Positions 9,659-17,992 of a stretch of 64,000 nt of DNA are shown piece by piece. Made by a program: the position numbers and the translations under genes. Position 1 is the first letter of the stretch; each line of letters starts with the position of its first letter. The notes beneath the pieces were generated by a model. The model did not search any database, had not been told where the DNA came from, and saw nothing but the letters and a program-made list of their open reading frames with translations. Source of the stretch: Stappia sp. 28M-7 (GTDB lineage: Bacteria > Pseudomonadota > Alphaproteobacteria > Rhizobiales > Stappiaceae); the NCBI RefSeq assembly GCF_014252955.1, contig NZ_JACMIA010000001.1:2998258-3062257 (forward strand). Direction: 5' to 3'.

Positions 9659-10597
9659 ATGACCATGCCGAAATCATTCGACGGCCGCCTCAAGGTTCCG
9701 GCGATCGCCTCGCCGATGTTCCTCGCCTCCGGCCCGGACCTTGTCGTCGCCACCTGCCGCGCCGGCGTGATCGGCACCTTCCCGGCGCTCAACCAGCGCA
9801 CGAGCGAAGGCTACGGCGAGTGGCTGAGCGAAATCGAGGATCGTCTGTCCGGCCATGACGATGCCGCCCCCTACGGCGTCAATCTGATCGTCCACCGCAG
9901 CAACAAGCGGCTGGAGGCCGATCTTGCAGTGACCGTCGAGCGGAAGGTGCCCCTGGTCATCACCTCGCTCGGCGCCAATCCCGATGTCGTCTCCGCCGTC
10001 CACTCCTATGGCGGCCTCGTCTTCCATGACGTCATCAACCCGCGCCATGCGCGCAAGGCGGCCGAAGCCGGCGTCGACGGCATCATCGCGGTCTGTGCCG
10101 GCGCGGGCGGTCATGCCGGCACCATGAGCCCCTTCGCGCTGGTCTCGGAAATCCGCGCCTTCTACGACGGCGCCATCATTCTGGCCGGCGCCATCAACAC
10201 CGGCGCGCAGATTGCCGCCGCCCGCGCGATGGGCGCGGACCTCGCCTATCTGGGCACCCGCTTCCTCGCCACCGCGGAAGCGATGATCGTCGACGACTAC
10301 AAGCAGATGATCCTGGATGCGACCGCTGCCGACATCCTCTACACGCCGGCGATCAGCGGCGTGAACGCCAACTTCCTGCGCCCGAGCATCGAGCGCGCCG
10401 GACTCGACCCGGACAACCTGCAGCATGCGGGCTCGCTCGACATGGGCAGCGAGGCGAAGGTCTGGAAGAACATCTGGTCCGCCGGCCAGGGCACCGGGAC
10501 GATCACCGACCTGCCGCCTGCGGCCGAGCTGTGCGAGCGCCTGCGCGCCGAATACCGCGCTGCCTGCGCCGCCCTTGCCTCGGACCCCTACGCCTGA
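9659..10597 (+). CDS. NAD(P)H-dependent flavin oxidoreductase / nitronate monooxygenase family
   Basis: FMN-dependent TIM-barrel protein of 312 residues. Seen: the N-terminal VPAIASPMFLASGPDLVVA, the catalytic-His stretch CAGAGGHAGTMSPFAL near residue 150, and the phosphate-binding segment ILAGAINTGAQIAAARAMGADLAYLGTRFL (described here in part) near 180-210. The His in GGHAG is the class I nitronate monooxygenase base. The family also holds enoyl reductases and 2-nitropropane dioxygenases, so the reaction is not fixed. GGAGG at 9646-9650 supports the start. It is last in the + strand operon; a lipoprotein gene converges 20 nt on. Confidence 0.85.
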   Translation: MTMPKSFDGRLKVPAIASPMFLASGPDLVVATCRAGVIGTFPALNQRTSEGYGEWLSEIEDRLSGHDDAAPYGVNLIVHRSNKRLEADLAVTVERKVPLVITSLGANPDVVSAVHSYGGLVFHDVINPRHARKAAEAGVDGIIAVCAGAGGHAGTMSPFALVSEIRAFYDGAIILAGAINTGAQIAAARAMGADLAYLGTRFLATAEAMIVDDYKQMILDATAADILYTPAISGVNANFLRPSIERAGLDPDNLQHAGSLDMGSEAKVWKNIWSAGQGTGTITDLPPAAELCERLRAEYRAACAALASDPYA

Positions 10598-10616
10598 GGC
10601 AAGGGCACACCGCCCC

Positions 10617-11072
10617 TCACGAAACGGGAACGGCCTTGGGCTTCGTCACCGGCGGCTCCGGCTTGGTGATGTTGGTGCTCTCGCCCTCGGCATCCACCGG
10701 GACCAGCGTGATGTTGACCGGATTCGGCGTGTGGTCGAGCGTCGCGCCGGAAATGGCGTCGACACCGACACCGACCACGCCGCCCAGCAGGATGTTGCCA
10801 GCAAGGCCTGCGGCCCCTCCACCGCTCACCTTGGTGTCGACGAAGACCTGCCCCGGCTTGTAGCCCTCCTTCTCCGCTCGCACCATGAAGGTCTTCTTGC
10901 GGCTCACCTCGACCGTGCAAGGCGACTTTTTGCAGGAGTGTCCAAGCGTCGTGGTGACCAGCGCATCTCCCGGTTCCACGTTGATGATGACGTCTTCGCT
11001 GGTGCCACGAACGACCGATGCGCAGCCCGAGACCAGGACGGCGCAGGCAATACCACAAATAATTACCTTCAT
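10617..11072 (-). CDS. Small lipoprotein, PEGA-like
   Basis: Predicted exported lipoprotein of 151 residues. The signal peptide ends in the lipobox VSGC (Cys17), then CASVVRGTSEDVIINVEPG, which fits small lipoproteins carrying a PEGA-like sugar-surface domain (AEKEGYKPGQVF). Two cysteines in GHSCKKSPCTVEV could form a disulphide. A Gly-rich hydrophobic segment, GGGAAGLAGNILLGGVVG, follows and the C-terminus is Pro/Lys-rich. The ATG at 11072 is preferred to the GTG at 11084 because GGGGG lies 4-8 nt upstream of it. A monocistronic gene converging on the beta-oxidation operon; function unknown. Confidence 0.75.
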   Translation of the reverse strand: MKVIICGIACAVLVSGCASVVRGTSEDVIINVEPGDALVTTTLGHSCKKSPCTVEVSRKKTFMVRAEKEGYKPGQVFVDTKVSGGGAAGLAGNILLGGVVGVGVDAISGATLDHTPNPVNITLVPVDAEGESTNITKPEPPVTKPKAVPVS

Positions 11073-11214
11073 TACTACCCCCACAAAATACGGAGGGACT
11101 GAAACACACGCAGGAGGAAGGAGTCGATATATATATCAGTAGTTGTCCACGCATATGACACAGGTTTCGCCTTGTGCCGGTGCGCGGATGCCGCCGCCCC
11201 TCTTGCCGCCGGCG

Positions 11215-12324
11215 ATGAAGCAGGAGAAACTGCGGCCCAGCCAGGTTCGGCGCATGCGCCGCCAGCTTCAGCCATCGTCCCTCCCTCTTTTCAAGACCGC
11301 TGCCGAACCGTTCGGATCGGCGTGGCGGCAGGATCCCGCCTTGACATCGTCGTCCTTAACCGTGCTCGTCTCGGCCCTGTTCGGCTGGGCTCTTGTTCTT
11401 GTGGTCAGCCGCATGCTGCTGATCGGTTTCGGGTTCGATCCCTGGCTTTTCACGCTCATCCAGATGCTGACCGGCGGGATCTTTCTGATCGCCGTTGCCG
11501 GGCGTGGGCCTGCCGTCGGCGGGGCCCTGCGCAACCCCTGGACCTGGGTCTACGGCACGCTGCGCATCGTCACTGCCGCCCTGTTCACCGCGGCCCTCGT
11601 CCATATCAGCACCGCGAACGCCGCCTTTCTCGCCGTCACCTCCGTGCCGATCAGCGCTGTCATGCTCTGGCTCGTCCTGTCCCGGCGCCCCTTGCGCCAG
11701 GAATTGCCCGGACACGCCCTGATCGTCGGCGGGCTGGTGTTGCTGGTCTTCACTCTCGACGGGGGATGGCACAATCCGGCGATCCTGCTGATGGCCGGCT
11801 CGGAGATCTGCGTGGTCGCCACCACCGCCATTGCCGAATTGCACCCGCTCAACCGCACCAACGACATGCGCCAGCGCGCCAGCCTGACCGGCGTCATGCT
11901 GCTCGCCAGCGCACTCGTCATGTTGGCCTCGGCCCTCGGCCTTGCGTTCGCCGCCACCTGGCTGCCGGGCCTGCGGGAGCTGGTGCCCGTCAGCCTGCCG
12001 TGGCTCACCGATCCCGCTCTTGCCCTCGATCCGTTCCTCTGGATCCTTGCCGCAGCCGTCGGCATCGCCTTGCGCGGCCCCTCGATGTTCTTCTCGCTGA
12101 AGGCGATCTATCTGGTGCGCACCGAGAACTATCTCGCCGCGATGGCCACGCTCCCCTTCATGTGCATGCTGCTGGAGAGCATCGCCTATGCCGTCGGCTG
12201 GCTGCCGCCGGTGACATTGGCAAGCCCCACCACCGCGTTCGGCCTGATCATGACGCTCGGCTCTCTCGCCGTCCTGTGGGGCCGCTCGCGGGCGGCACGG
12301 TCGGCGCGGATGGCGCAGGCCTGA
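11215..12324 (+). CDS. EamA/DMT-superfamily transporter
   Basis: Integral membrane protein with about ten hydrophobic segments in two EamA repeats, a family of drug/metabolite exporters. The core begins near 11341 (LTSSSLTVLVSALFGWAL), and VHISTANAAFLAVTSVPIS is the typical end of repeat 1. The start is uncertain: ATG at 11155 and 11215 and TTG at 11341 are in frame and none has a good ribosome site, although TTG 11341 is preceded by CAGGAT. With the ATG at 11215 the product is 369 residues, longer than the usual 290-310. It converges with the LysR gene downstream. Substrate unknown. Confidence 0.75.
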   Translation: MKQEKLRPSQVRRMRRQLQPSSLPLFKTAAEPFGSAWRQDPALTSSSLTVLVSALFGWALVLVVSRMLLIGFGFDPWLFTLIQMLTGGIFLIAVAGRGPAVGGALRNPWTWVYGTLRIVTAALFTAALVHISTANAAFLAVTSVPISAVMLWLVLSRRPLRQELPGHALIVGGLVLLVFTLDGGWHNPAILLMAGSEICVVATTAIAELHPLNRTNDMRQRASLTGVMLLASALVMLASALGLAFAATWLPGLRELVPVSLPWLTDPALALDPFLWILAAAVGIALRGPSMFFSLKAIYLVRTENYLAAMATLPFMCMLLESIAYAVGWLPPVTLASPTTAFGLIMTLGSLAVLWGRSRAARSARMAQA

Positions 12325-12330
12325 GGCACG

Positions 12331-12362
12331 ACGCGGAAGGCCTCTCCCTAGAGAGGCCGCGT
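12331..12362. terminator. Bidirectional hairpin between converging genes
   Basis: Arms CCTCTC (12341-12346) and GAGAGG (12351-12356) are closed by ACGCGG and CCGCGT, with a four-base AAGG bulge; the loop is CCTA. It sits at the junction of the EamA gene and the convergent LysR gene and includes the LysR stop codon. No run of T follows on either strand, so termination is inferred from position and stem strength only. Confidence 0.45.
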
Positions 12363-13247
12363 CTTCGTCACATAGGTCTCGAAGAAGTCGGAGAATTTCG
12401 CAACCCGCATCGGCAGGCGCTCATAGGGCGGATAGTAGAGCGTCAGCCAGATTTCGGGCGCCTCCCAATCGGTCAGCACCTGGGCGAGCCGACCCGTCGC
12501 CAATGCATCCTCGACGATGAACAGCGGCAGCAGGGCGATGCCCTCGCCGTTTTCGGCAAGCCGCGCCAGCAGGTCGCCGTTGTTGCCGGCGATCGTGCCC
12601 CCGGCCCGCACCCGGCGCGTGCGCCCTTCGCGGCGCAGCTCCCAGGTCTCGGCTTGTGAGCGCTCGTCATAGGCGATGCAGGAATGGCCTGAAAGGTCGT
12701 CTGGCGTCTCGGGCACGCCGCGCAAGGCCAGATAGGCTGGCGATGCCACCATCACCCGGCGCACCAGGCACATCTTGCGCCAGATCGTCGACTTGTCGCG
12801 CGGCGCCTCGGAGATGCGGATCGCCAGGTCGAAGTCGTCGGACACGATGTCGATGAAGCGGTCGGTGAGGCTGATCGACAGCGACGCCTGCGGATACTGG
12901 CTGCGGAACCCCGCCGCCACGTCGGGCAGCACCTGCTGGCCGAGCGACATCGGCGCGTTGATGCGGATCGTGCCGGCCACGTCGCCATGCTGTTCCTGCA
13001 GGTCCTCGGTGGTGCGGCGGAACTCCTCCAGCAACGGCGCGATGCGCGCGGCATAGACCGCGCCCGCCGAGGTCAGCGACACCTGCCGCGTGGTGCGCAG
13101 CAGCAGTTGCACGCCGAGCTGCTGCTCCAGCGCACTCACCGCGCGCGTCACGGTCGGCGCCGTCATCGACAGCTGCCTAGCGGCGGCCACGAAGCTCCTG
13201 TGCTCGGCGACCGCCAGGAAGATGCGAATGTGGTCGAGATCGATCAT
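12348..13247 (-). CDS. LysR-family transcriptional regulator
   Basis: DNA-binding regulator of 299 residues. The winged helix-turn-helix is at residues 1-60 (MIDLDHIRIFLAVAEHRSF, AARQLSMTAPTVTRAVSALE), followed by the LysR co-inducer domain from about residue 90. The start at 13247 gives the canonical LysR N-terminus; the longer frame to 13391 would run into the divergent gene. It is divergent from the VOC dioxygenase/esterase/pirin genes with a T-N11-A box 8-30 nt upstream of its start, so it very probably controls that operon and itself. The effector may be a quinone or phenolic compound (inference). Confidence 0.9.
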   Translation of the reverse strand: MIDLDHIRIFLAVAEHRSFVAAARQLSMTAPTVTRAVSALEQQLGVQLLLRTTRQVSLTSAGAVYAARIAPLLEEFRRTTEDLQEQHGDVAGTIRINAPMSLGQQVLPDVAAGFRSQYPQASLSISLTDRFIDIVSDDFDLAIRISEAPRDKSTIWRKMCLVRRVMVASPAYLALRGVPETPDDLSGHSCIAYDERSQAETWELRREGRTRRVRAGGTIAGNNGDLLARLAENGEGIALLPLFIVEDALATGRLAQVLTDWEAPEIWLTLYYPPYERLPMRVAKFSDFFETYVTKTRPL

Positions 13248-13254
13248 GCCGACT

Positions 13255-13277
13255 ATTATTACATGTTCTGCAATAAT
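13255..13277. promoter_or_regulatory. LysR-type box (T-N11-A inverted repeat)
   Basis: Perfect 6-bp arms ATTATT (13255-13260) and AATAAT (13272-13277) are separated by exactly 11 bases, giving the T-N11-A pattern that LysR proteins bind. It lies in the 127-bp gap between the divergent LysR and dioxygenase genes, in an AT-rich island in otherwise GC-rich DNA. Assignment to the adjacent LysR protein is inference from position. Confidence 0.6.
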
Positions 13278-13374
13278 CTCAGCGAAATTAATTCCATTCT
13301 CAAAAGGCCCTTCCTGCCCCATCTTCACGTCAACGGCACAAGCCGGCGGCTTTTCGACAGAAGGGACAAGCGCC

Positions 13375-14307
13375 ATGCTCACGCAGATCAAGGGCCTGCA
13401 TCACGTCACCTCGATGGCGGGCGATGCCCAGGAAAACAACGACTTCTTCACCCGCAGCCTCGGCCTGAGGCGCGTCAAGAAGACCGTCAACTTCGATGAC
13501 CCGGAGGTCTATCACCTCTATTACGGCGACGAGACCGGCACGCCGGGCTCAGTCATGACCTACTTCCCCTTCCCGCAAATCGTGCAAGGCCGGCCCGGCG
13601 TCGGCGAGGTGGGCGATACCTACTTTGCGGTTCCGAAGGGCTCCCTGCCCTACTGGAAGGAGCGCCTGTCCGGCCTCGGCGTCGGCGGTCTCGAAGAGTA
13701 CGAGGCTTTCGGCGAGAAGCGCCTGCGCTTCAAGGGACCGGACGGCGACGGCTTTTCTCTGGTGGAGACGACGGACGATGAGCGCCTCGGCTGGACAGCC
13801 GGCGGCGTCGGTTCGGCCGAGGCGATCCAGGGGTTCCGCGGCGCGGCCTTCCGCCTGCAGGATGCCGGCGGCACGGCCGAGCTGCTCCGCTTCATGAACT
13901 ACCGCGAGGTGGAGCGGAGCGGCAACTGGACCCGCTTCGCCATCGAGGGCGGCAACGGCGCCGATGTCATCGACATCGAGGAAGCGCCCTCCGCCGGCCA
14001 TGCCCGCCAGGGCGCCGGCTCGGTCCATCACATCGCCTTCGCGGTGGAGAACCGGGCGGCCCAGCTGGAGGTCCGCAAGGCCCTGCTCGACACGGGATAC
14101 CAGGTCACGCCGGTGATCGACCGGGACTATTTCTGGGCGATCTACTTCCGCACCCCCGGCGGCATCCTCTTCGAGGTGGCGACCAACGAGCCCGGCTTCG
14201 ATCGGGACGAGGACACCGCCCATCTCGGCGAGGCGCTGAAGCTGCCGACCCGCTACGAACAGTTCCGCGCGCAGATCGAGGAGATCCTCACCCCGATCCG
14301 GGACTGA
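13375..14307 (+). CDS. Ring-cleaving dioxygenase, VOC/glyoxalase superfamily (MhqO-like)
   Basis: Two-repeat VOC metalloprotein of 310 residues. The N-terminal repeat opens with IKGLHHVTSMAGDAQENN (metal His in LHHVT), and the C-terminal repeat has SVHHIAFAVEN and ends with the metal Glu in TPGGILFEVATNEPGF. This arrangement is that of the MhqO/PcpA-like hydroquinone ring-cleaving dioxygenases. It would open a hydroquinone ring with O2 in the cytoplasm. The next genes are a MhqD-type esterase and a pirin, matching the quinone-detoxifying sets known in Bacillus (mhqNOP, mhqED). The upstream frame to 13090 is not coding. Regulated by the divergent LysR (inference). Confidence 0.87.
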   Translation: MLTQIKGLHHVTSMAGDAQENNDFFTRSLGLRRVKKTVNFDDPEVYHLYYGDETGTPGSVMTYFPFPQIVQGRPGVGEVGDTYFAVPKGSLPYWKERLSGLGVGGLEEYEAFGEKRLRFKGPDGDGFSLVETTDDERLGWTAGGVGSAEAIQGFRGAAFRLQDAGGTAELLRFMNYREVERSGNWTRFAIEGGNGADVIDIEEAPSAGHARQGAGSVHHIAFAVENRAAQLEVRKALLDTGYQVTPVIDRDYFWAIYFRTPGGILFEVATNEPGFDRDEDTAHLGEALKLPTRYEQFRAQIEEILTPIRD

Positions 14308-14316
14308 CATCCCACG

Positions 14317-14348
14317 CTCCCGCACGGCTCCCGAGGGCCGTGCGGGAG
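14317..14348. repeat. 12-bp perfect inverted repeat, intergenic hairpin
   Basis: CTCCCGCACGGC (14317-14328) and GCCGTGCGGGAG (14337-14348) are perfect complements with an 8-base loop. It occupies the gap between the dioxygenase and the esterase on the same strand. There is no T run, so it is not a classical terminator; it may lower read-through or protect the upstream message. Confidence 0.55.
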
Positions 14349-14380
14349 GCTGCTCCCTCGGTCCATCTGGGACTTGCGTC

Positions 14381-14983
14381 ATGACCACGGATACCTATCA
14401 CGCACTGACCACGGAGCCGGCTCCCGGCGCGCCGCTGGTCTTCGCCTTCCACGGCACCGGCGGCGACGAGCATCAGTTCGCCCGCTTCGTCGAGGAAGCC
14501 CTGCCCGGTGCCGGCCTCGTTGCCCCGCGCGGCGACGTATCGGAGCACGGAGCGCTACGCTTCTTCCGCCGCACCGGCGAAGGCGTCTACGACATGGACG
14601 ACCTTGCCCGCCGCACGCAGGCGATGGCCGCCTTCGTCGAGGCCCACCGCAAGGTCCATCCGGGCCGCCCGGTCTACAGCTTCGGCTACTCCAACGGCGC
14701 AAATATCCTGGCCTCGGTCGCCTTCCTGCGGCCGGACCTGTTCGACCGGATCGCCCTGCTGCATCCGCTGATCCCGTTCGAACCCGCGCCCCAGCCCGGT
14801 CTTGCCGGGCGAAGGGTGCTGATTTCCGCCGGCCAGCGGGACCCGATCTGCCCTCCGGCCGCGACCAGCGCCCTGATCGACTGGTTCAAGGCCCAGGGCG
14901 CCGAGATCACGCTCGCCGTCCATGAGGGCGGGCACGAGCTCCGACAGAACGAAATCGACGCGCTGGTAGGCTTCCTGAAATAG
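14381..14983 (+). CDS. Phospholipase/carboxylesterase family hydrolase (MhqD-like)
   Basis: Alpha/beta hydrolase of 200 residues, the expected length. The catalytic triad can be placed: Ser104 in FGYSNGANIL, Asp154 in GQRDPICP, His185 in EGGHEL, with the oxyanion region FAFHGTGGDEHQF at 22-33. MhqD proteins accompany MhqO-type dioxygenases in the methylhydroquinone/electrophile response and probably hydrolyse an ester or lactone product. It lies 73 nt after the dioxygenase, beyond a hairpin, and 32 nt before the pirin. Confidence 0.87.
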   Translation: MTTDTYHALTTEPAPGAPLVFAFHGTGGDEHQFARFVEEALPGAGLVAPRGDVSEHGALRFFRRTGEGVYDMDDLARRTQAMAAFVEAHRKVHPGRPVYSFGYSNGANILASVAFLRPDLFDRIALLHPLIPFEPAPQPGLAGRRVLISAGQRDPICPPAATSALIDWFKAQGAEITLAVHEGGHELRQNEIDALVGFLK

Positions 14984-15015
14984 CCGCCAGCCGCATCAGC
15001 CAAGGAGACGGTACG

Positions 15016-15732
15016 ATGGTCCTGATCCACGAGAACATGAGCCGGGGCCGCACGCAGAGCGGCTGGCTCGACGCCTGGCACACCTTCTCCTTCGGCGGCT
15101 TCCGCGATCCCACTCGGATAGGCTACGCCGCCCTTCGGGTGATCAACGAGGACCACGTCGTCCCCGGCGCCGGCTTTTCCGAGCACGGCCATTCCGACAT
15201 GGACATCCTTACCATGGTTCTGTCGGGTCGGCTGCGCCACACCGACACGCTCGGCAACGAGACGGAGATCGCTGCTGGCGAACTCCAGCTCATGTCGGCG
15301 GGAAGCGGCATCCGCCATGCGGAGATGAACGCCTCCGACAGCGAGCAGGCGCATGTGCTGCAGATCTGGCTGATCCCGGACACGACCGGCGGCGCGCCGA
15401 CCTACCAGCAGGTCGACCTACCGGCGGCGGAGACCACCCGGACCTGGTTCCTTCTTGCCAGCGGCAAGGAAGGAGAGGCCCCGCTCAAGCTCCTGTCCGA
15501 CACCCGCGTGTCGATCGCGACACCGCTGGCGGGCGATACCACCGCGCTTCCCGTTGCCGGCGGGCGGCGGCTCTTCCTCCACTTGGTGGAAGGCATCGCC
15601 ACGGTCGACGGTGAACGGCTGGTCGCCGGAGACGGACTACAGGTCGGCGAAGAGGAGATCGGCGACCTCCTCTGGCAGACCGACGGCCGCGCCCTGCTGT
15701 TCGACATGGGCGCCCGCCGCACCGCCGCCTGA
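15016..15732 (+). CDS. Pirin family protein (quercetinase-like)
   Basis: Two-cupin protein of 238 residues. The metal ligands of the pirin/YhhW family are seen as His57 and His59 (FSEHGHSDMDI), His101 and Glu103 (GSGIRHAEMN). N-terminal SFGGFRDPTRIGYAALRVINED is the family hallmark. Relatives such as E. coli YhhW cleave quercetin with O2, and others act as redox-sensing regulators. It follows a dioxygenase and esterase, so a role in aromatic or quinone breakdown fits. AAGGAGACGG (15001-15010) is a good ribosome site. Confidence 0.9.
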   Translation: MVLIHENMSRGRTQSGWLDAWHTFSFGGFRDPTRIGYAALRVINEDHVVPGAGFSEHGHSDMDILTMVLSGRLRHTDTLGNETEIAAGELQLMSAGSGIRHAEMNASDSEQAHVLQIWLIPDTTGGAPTYQQVDLPAAETTRTWFLLASGKEGEAPLKLLSDTRVSIATPLAGDTTALPVAGGRRLFLHLVEGIATVDGERLVAGDGLQVGEEEIGDLLWQTDGRALLFDMGARRTAA

Positions 15733-15815
15733 ACCGCCTTGCGGAACTGCCGATCCGGGCCGGAGACCGGTCCGGATCGGCGCCGCGCGCCACCCGGCAA
15801 AGGTGTGTGCGATGC

Positions 15816-15841
15816 AAAATCCCGTTGCCTGTCGCACAGGC
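15816..15841. promoter_or_regulatory. Nested inverted repeats upstream of the AraC gene
   Basis: Two overlapping inverted repeats occur 74-99 nt upstream of the AraC start: TGTGCGA (15816-15822) with TCGCACA (15832-15838), and GCCTGT with ACAGGC (15827-15841). This could be an operator. No -35/-10 pair could be set with confidence. Confidence 0.3.
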
Positions 15842-15914
15842 TCGGAAAATACTTCGCAGAATTGGCGGAAAGACCGGAACTCTTCCTCGACAACCCAATC
15901 AAAGGGGTGCCGTG

Positions 15915-16814
15915 ATGACCGTTGTCGCATCGTCCCGCGATCGTCTTGGCTGCCGCGCGACCGATCTGGCGCGCGACGAAGAGATCGCCCTCTCTGACGT
16001 CACCTTCCTGCGCAAGACCTCCGCCAGCCCGTGCCCGGTCAAGGTCGAGACGCCGCCGAGCGGACAGGGCCTCGTCCTCGGCATGTCGCTCGGCGAGAAC
16101 CACTGGCGCGACATCCGCATCGGCAAGGCCGCGCATCGCCATCACTTCCAGCGCAACAGCCTTTACCTGCGCGACTTCGAGATCGCCTACCGGGCCGAGC
16201 TCGGCGGACAGTTCGACTTCCTGCTGGTCGAAATTCCGTGGGCGCGCTTCCTGCCGCAGGACGACAGCGGCCCGCGCCTGATGCCGCGCCGCATCGACTT
16301 CGAGACCGGCATGACCGATCCGACGGTCACCCATCTCCTGTCGGCGATCCAGCCTATGCTGTCCGGCCAGCAGCCCGCCGACCAGCTCTTCATCGACCAG
16401 GTCGCCGAGGCGCTCATCACCTATCTGCGGCACCGCTACGCCCCGATCCGCATCCCTCGGCAAAAGCGCGAGCGCACGCCCTCCCCGCTGGTCCGGCAGG
16501 CGCTGGAGATCCTGCGCGACTCGCTCGACGGCAACGTCTCGCTCGACGACATCGCGCGGCGCTGCAATGTCTCGCGCTCGCATTTCTATCAGGTCTTCCG
16601 CCAGGAACTCGGCTGCACGCCGCACGAATGGCTGATGCGCATGCGTATCGAGCAGGCGCGCTCCCTGCTGCGGCGGCCGGACCTGACGCTGGCCGAGATT
16701 GCCGGGCGCTGCGGCTTTTCCGACCAGAGCCACTTCACCCGCACTTTCAGCCGCCGCTTCGGCATGTCGCCGGGCCGCTGGCGCGCCGAATACGGCGTCA
16801 CGGCGATCGCATAA
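15915..16814 (+). CDS. AraC-family transcriptional regulator
   Basis: Regulator of 299 residues with an AraC-binding-like N-terminal domain (about 1-180) and a double helix-turn-helix at the C-terminus (about 195-295; NVSLDDIARRCNVSRSHFY and LTLAEIAGRCGFSDQSHFT). The C-terminal FSRRFGMSPGRWRAEY is the family signature. The start at 15915 follows AAAGGGG; the frame extends to 15807 but that stretch has no domain. It stands directly upstream of the YcaC-like/XapX/amidohydrolase/MFS genes on the same strand and is the likely activator of that set. Confidence 0.9.
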   Translation: MTVVASSRDRLGCRATDLARDEEIALSDVTFLRKTSASPCPVKVETPPSGQGLVLGMSLGENHWRDIRIGKAAHRHHFQRNSLYLRDFEIAYRAELGGQFDFLLVEIPWARFLPQDDSGPRLMPRRIDFETGMTDPTVTHLLSAIQPMLSGQQPADQLFIDQVAEALITYLRHRYAPIRIPRQKRERTPSPLVRQALEILRDSLDGNVSLDDIARRCNVSRSHFYQVFRQELGCTPHEWLMRMRIEQARSLLRRPDLTLAEIAGRCGFSDQSHFTRTFSRRFGMSPGRWRAEYGVTAIA

Positions 16815-16920
16815 GCAGACTTACGGACAATCCTTCAAGGTGCAGGCGACTGCCGTTCAAGACAGCCGAGGGATGCCAACACTACCGTCAGGCCATCCGA
16901 CACACCTTGCAAGAGGATCC

Positions 16921-17583
16921 ATGTCCATGGCCCCGACCGCCACGCCCACCCCCGGCGACCTGCTGCTTTCCCCGACCGACCACATGCTGGTGATGATCGA
17001 CTTCCAGTCGCAGATGTCCTTCGCGACCAAATCGATCGACGCCACGCTTTTGCGCAACAACGCGGCCCTCGTCGCCAATGCCGCCGCCGGCTTCAAGGTG
17101 CCGACGATCCTGACCACCGTCGCCGAGAAATCGTTCTCTGGCCCGATGTTCTCCGAGATCACCGACGCCTTCCCGGGACAGGCGCTGCTCGACCGCACCT
17201 CCATGAACACCTGGGAGGACGCCGCCGTCATCGACGAGGTCAACCGCATCGGCAAGCCGCGCATCGTGCTGAGCGGGTTGTGGACCAGCGTCTGCATCGT
17301 CGGCCCGGCGCTCTCGGCCTTGTCGCAGGGCTTCGAGGTCTATGTCATCGCCGATGCCTGCGGCGACATCTCCGACGAGGCGCATGAGCGCGCGATGGAG
17401 CGCATGGTGCAGGCGGGCGCACGCCCGATGACCTCGCTGCAGTACATTCTGGAACTGCAGCGCGACTGGGCCCGCACCGAAACCTACGACATGACCACCG
17501 GCATCGCGAAGAGGTTCGGCGGCGCCTACGGCCTCGGCATCATCTACGCCAAGTCGATGTTCGGCGCCTCCGAAGGGCACTGA
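16921..17583 (+). CDS. Isochorismatase-family hydrolase, YcaC-like
   Basis: Cysteine hydrolase of 220 residues. The catalytic Asp27 lies in MLVMIDFQSQM and the nucleophile Cys125 in LSGLWTSVCIVGPAL, both conserved in the YcaC branch. MNTWED near residue 95 is also typical. YcaC proteins are octameric and have no firmly established substrate. The start at 16921 follows AGAGG (16912-16916); ATG 16927 is possible and better spaced. It is followed by a XapX-type membrane protein and an amidohydrolase, a neighbourhood I have seen repeatedly for this family. Confidence 0.87.
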   Translation: MSMAPTATPTPGDLLLSPTDHMLVMIDFQSQMSFATKSIDATLLRNNAALVANAAAGFKVPTILTTVAEKSFSGPMFSEITDAFPGQALLDRTSMNTWEDAAVIDEVNRIGKPRIVLSGLWTSVCIVGPALSALSQGFEVYVIADACGDISDEAHERAMERMVQAGARPMTSLQYILELQRDWARTETYDMTTGIAKRFGGAYGLGIIYAKSMFGASEGH

Positions 17584-17599
17584 CGGGCAAGTCCGGCGG

Positions 17600-17617
17600 G
17601 GCCGCGTCCGCGCGGCC
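17600..17617 (+). terminator. Possible weak hairpin after the YcaC-like gene
   Basis: GGCCGCG (17600-17606) and CGCGGCC (17611-17617) form a 7-bp stem with a TCCG loop 17 nt after the stop. Only a mixed pyrimidine stretch follows, so termination would be partial at best. Confidence 0.3.
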
Positions 17618-17660
17618 TCGCTCCCGTCTTTGTATTCTCTCGCTGCCGGAGTGCCCGACC

Positions 17661-17957
17661 ATGAAGATGTACCTTCTCTCGCTCGGTGCCGGGATCCTCG
17701 TCGGCATCGTATACAGCCTGCTCAACGTCCGCTCGCCCGCCCCTCCCATTGTCGCGCTGGTCGGCCTTCTCGGCATTCTGCTCGGCGAGCAGGTGGTGCC
17801 AATGGTTCGCCACGCCCTGCGCGGTGCGCCCATGACCCTCGGCTGGATCGCCGAGCATCGCCTTCCGCACATCTGCGGCGAGCTGCCGAGCGGCACCGAT
17901 CCTCGTCAGGCAACCGCTACCTCCGCCCCGCCGGATCGCGGCGGCGCTGCCGGCTGA
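17661..17957 (+). CDS. XapX domain (DUF1427) membrane protein
   Basis: Small membrane protein of 98 residues. The first 52 residues form two hydrophobic helices carrying the XapX pattern (YLLSLGAGILVGIVYSLLNV, then VRSPAPPIVALVGLLGILLG); the remaining 45 residues are polar and may be cytoplasmic. The domain is found alone or in pairs and has no assigned biochemical function. It is placed between a YcaC-like hydrolase and an amidohydrolase, a recurring neighbourhood, so a transport or anchoring role for that pathway is plausible but unproven. Confidence 0.82.
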   Translation: MKMYLLSLGAGILVGIVYSLLNVRSPAPPIVALVGLLGILLGEQVVPMVRHALRGAPMTLGWIAEHRLPHICGELPSGTDPRQATATSAPPDRGGAAG

Positions 17958-17992
17958 TCCCGTCCCGACACGACCTCACGCAAGGCCATGCC

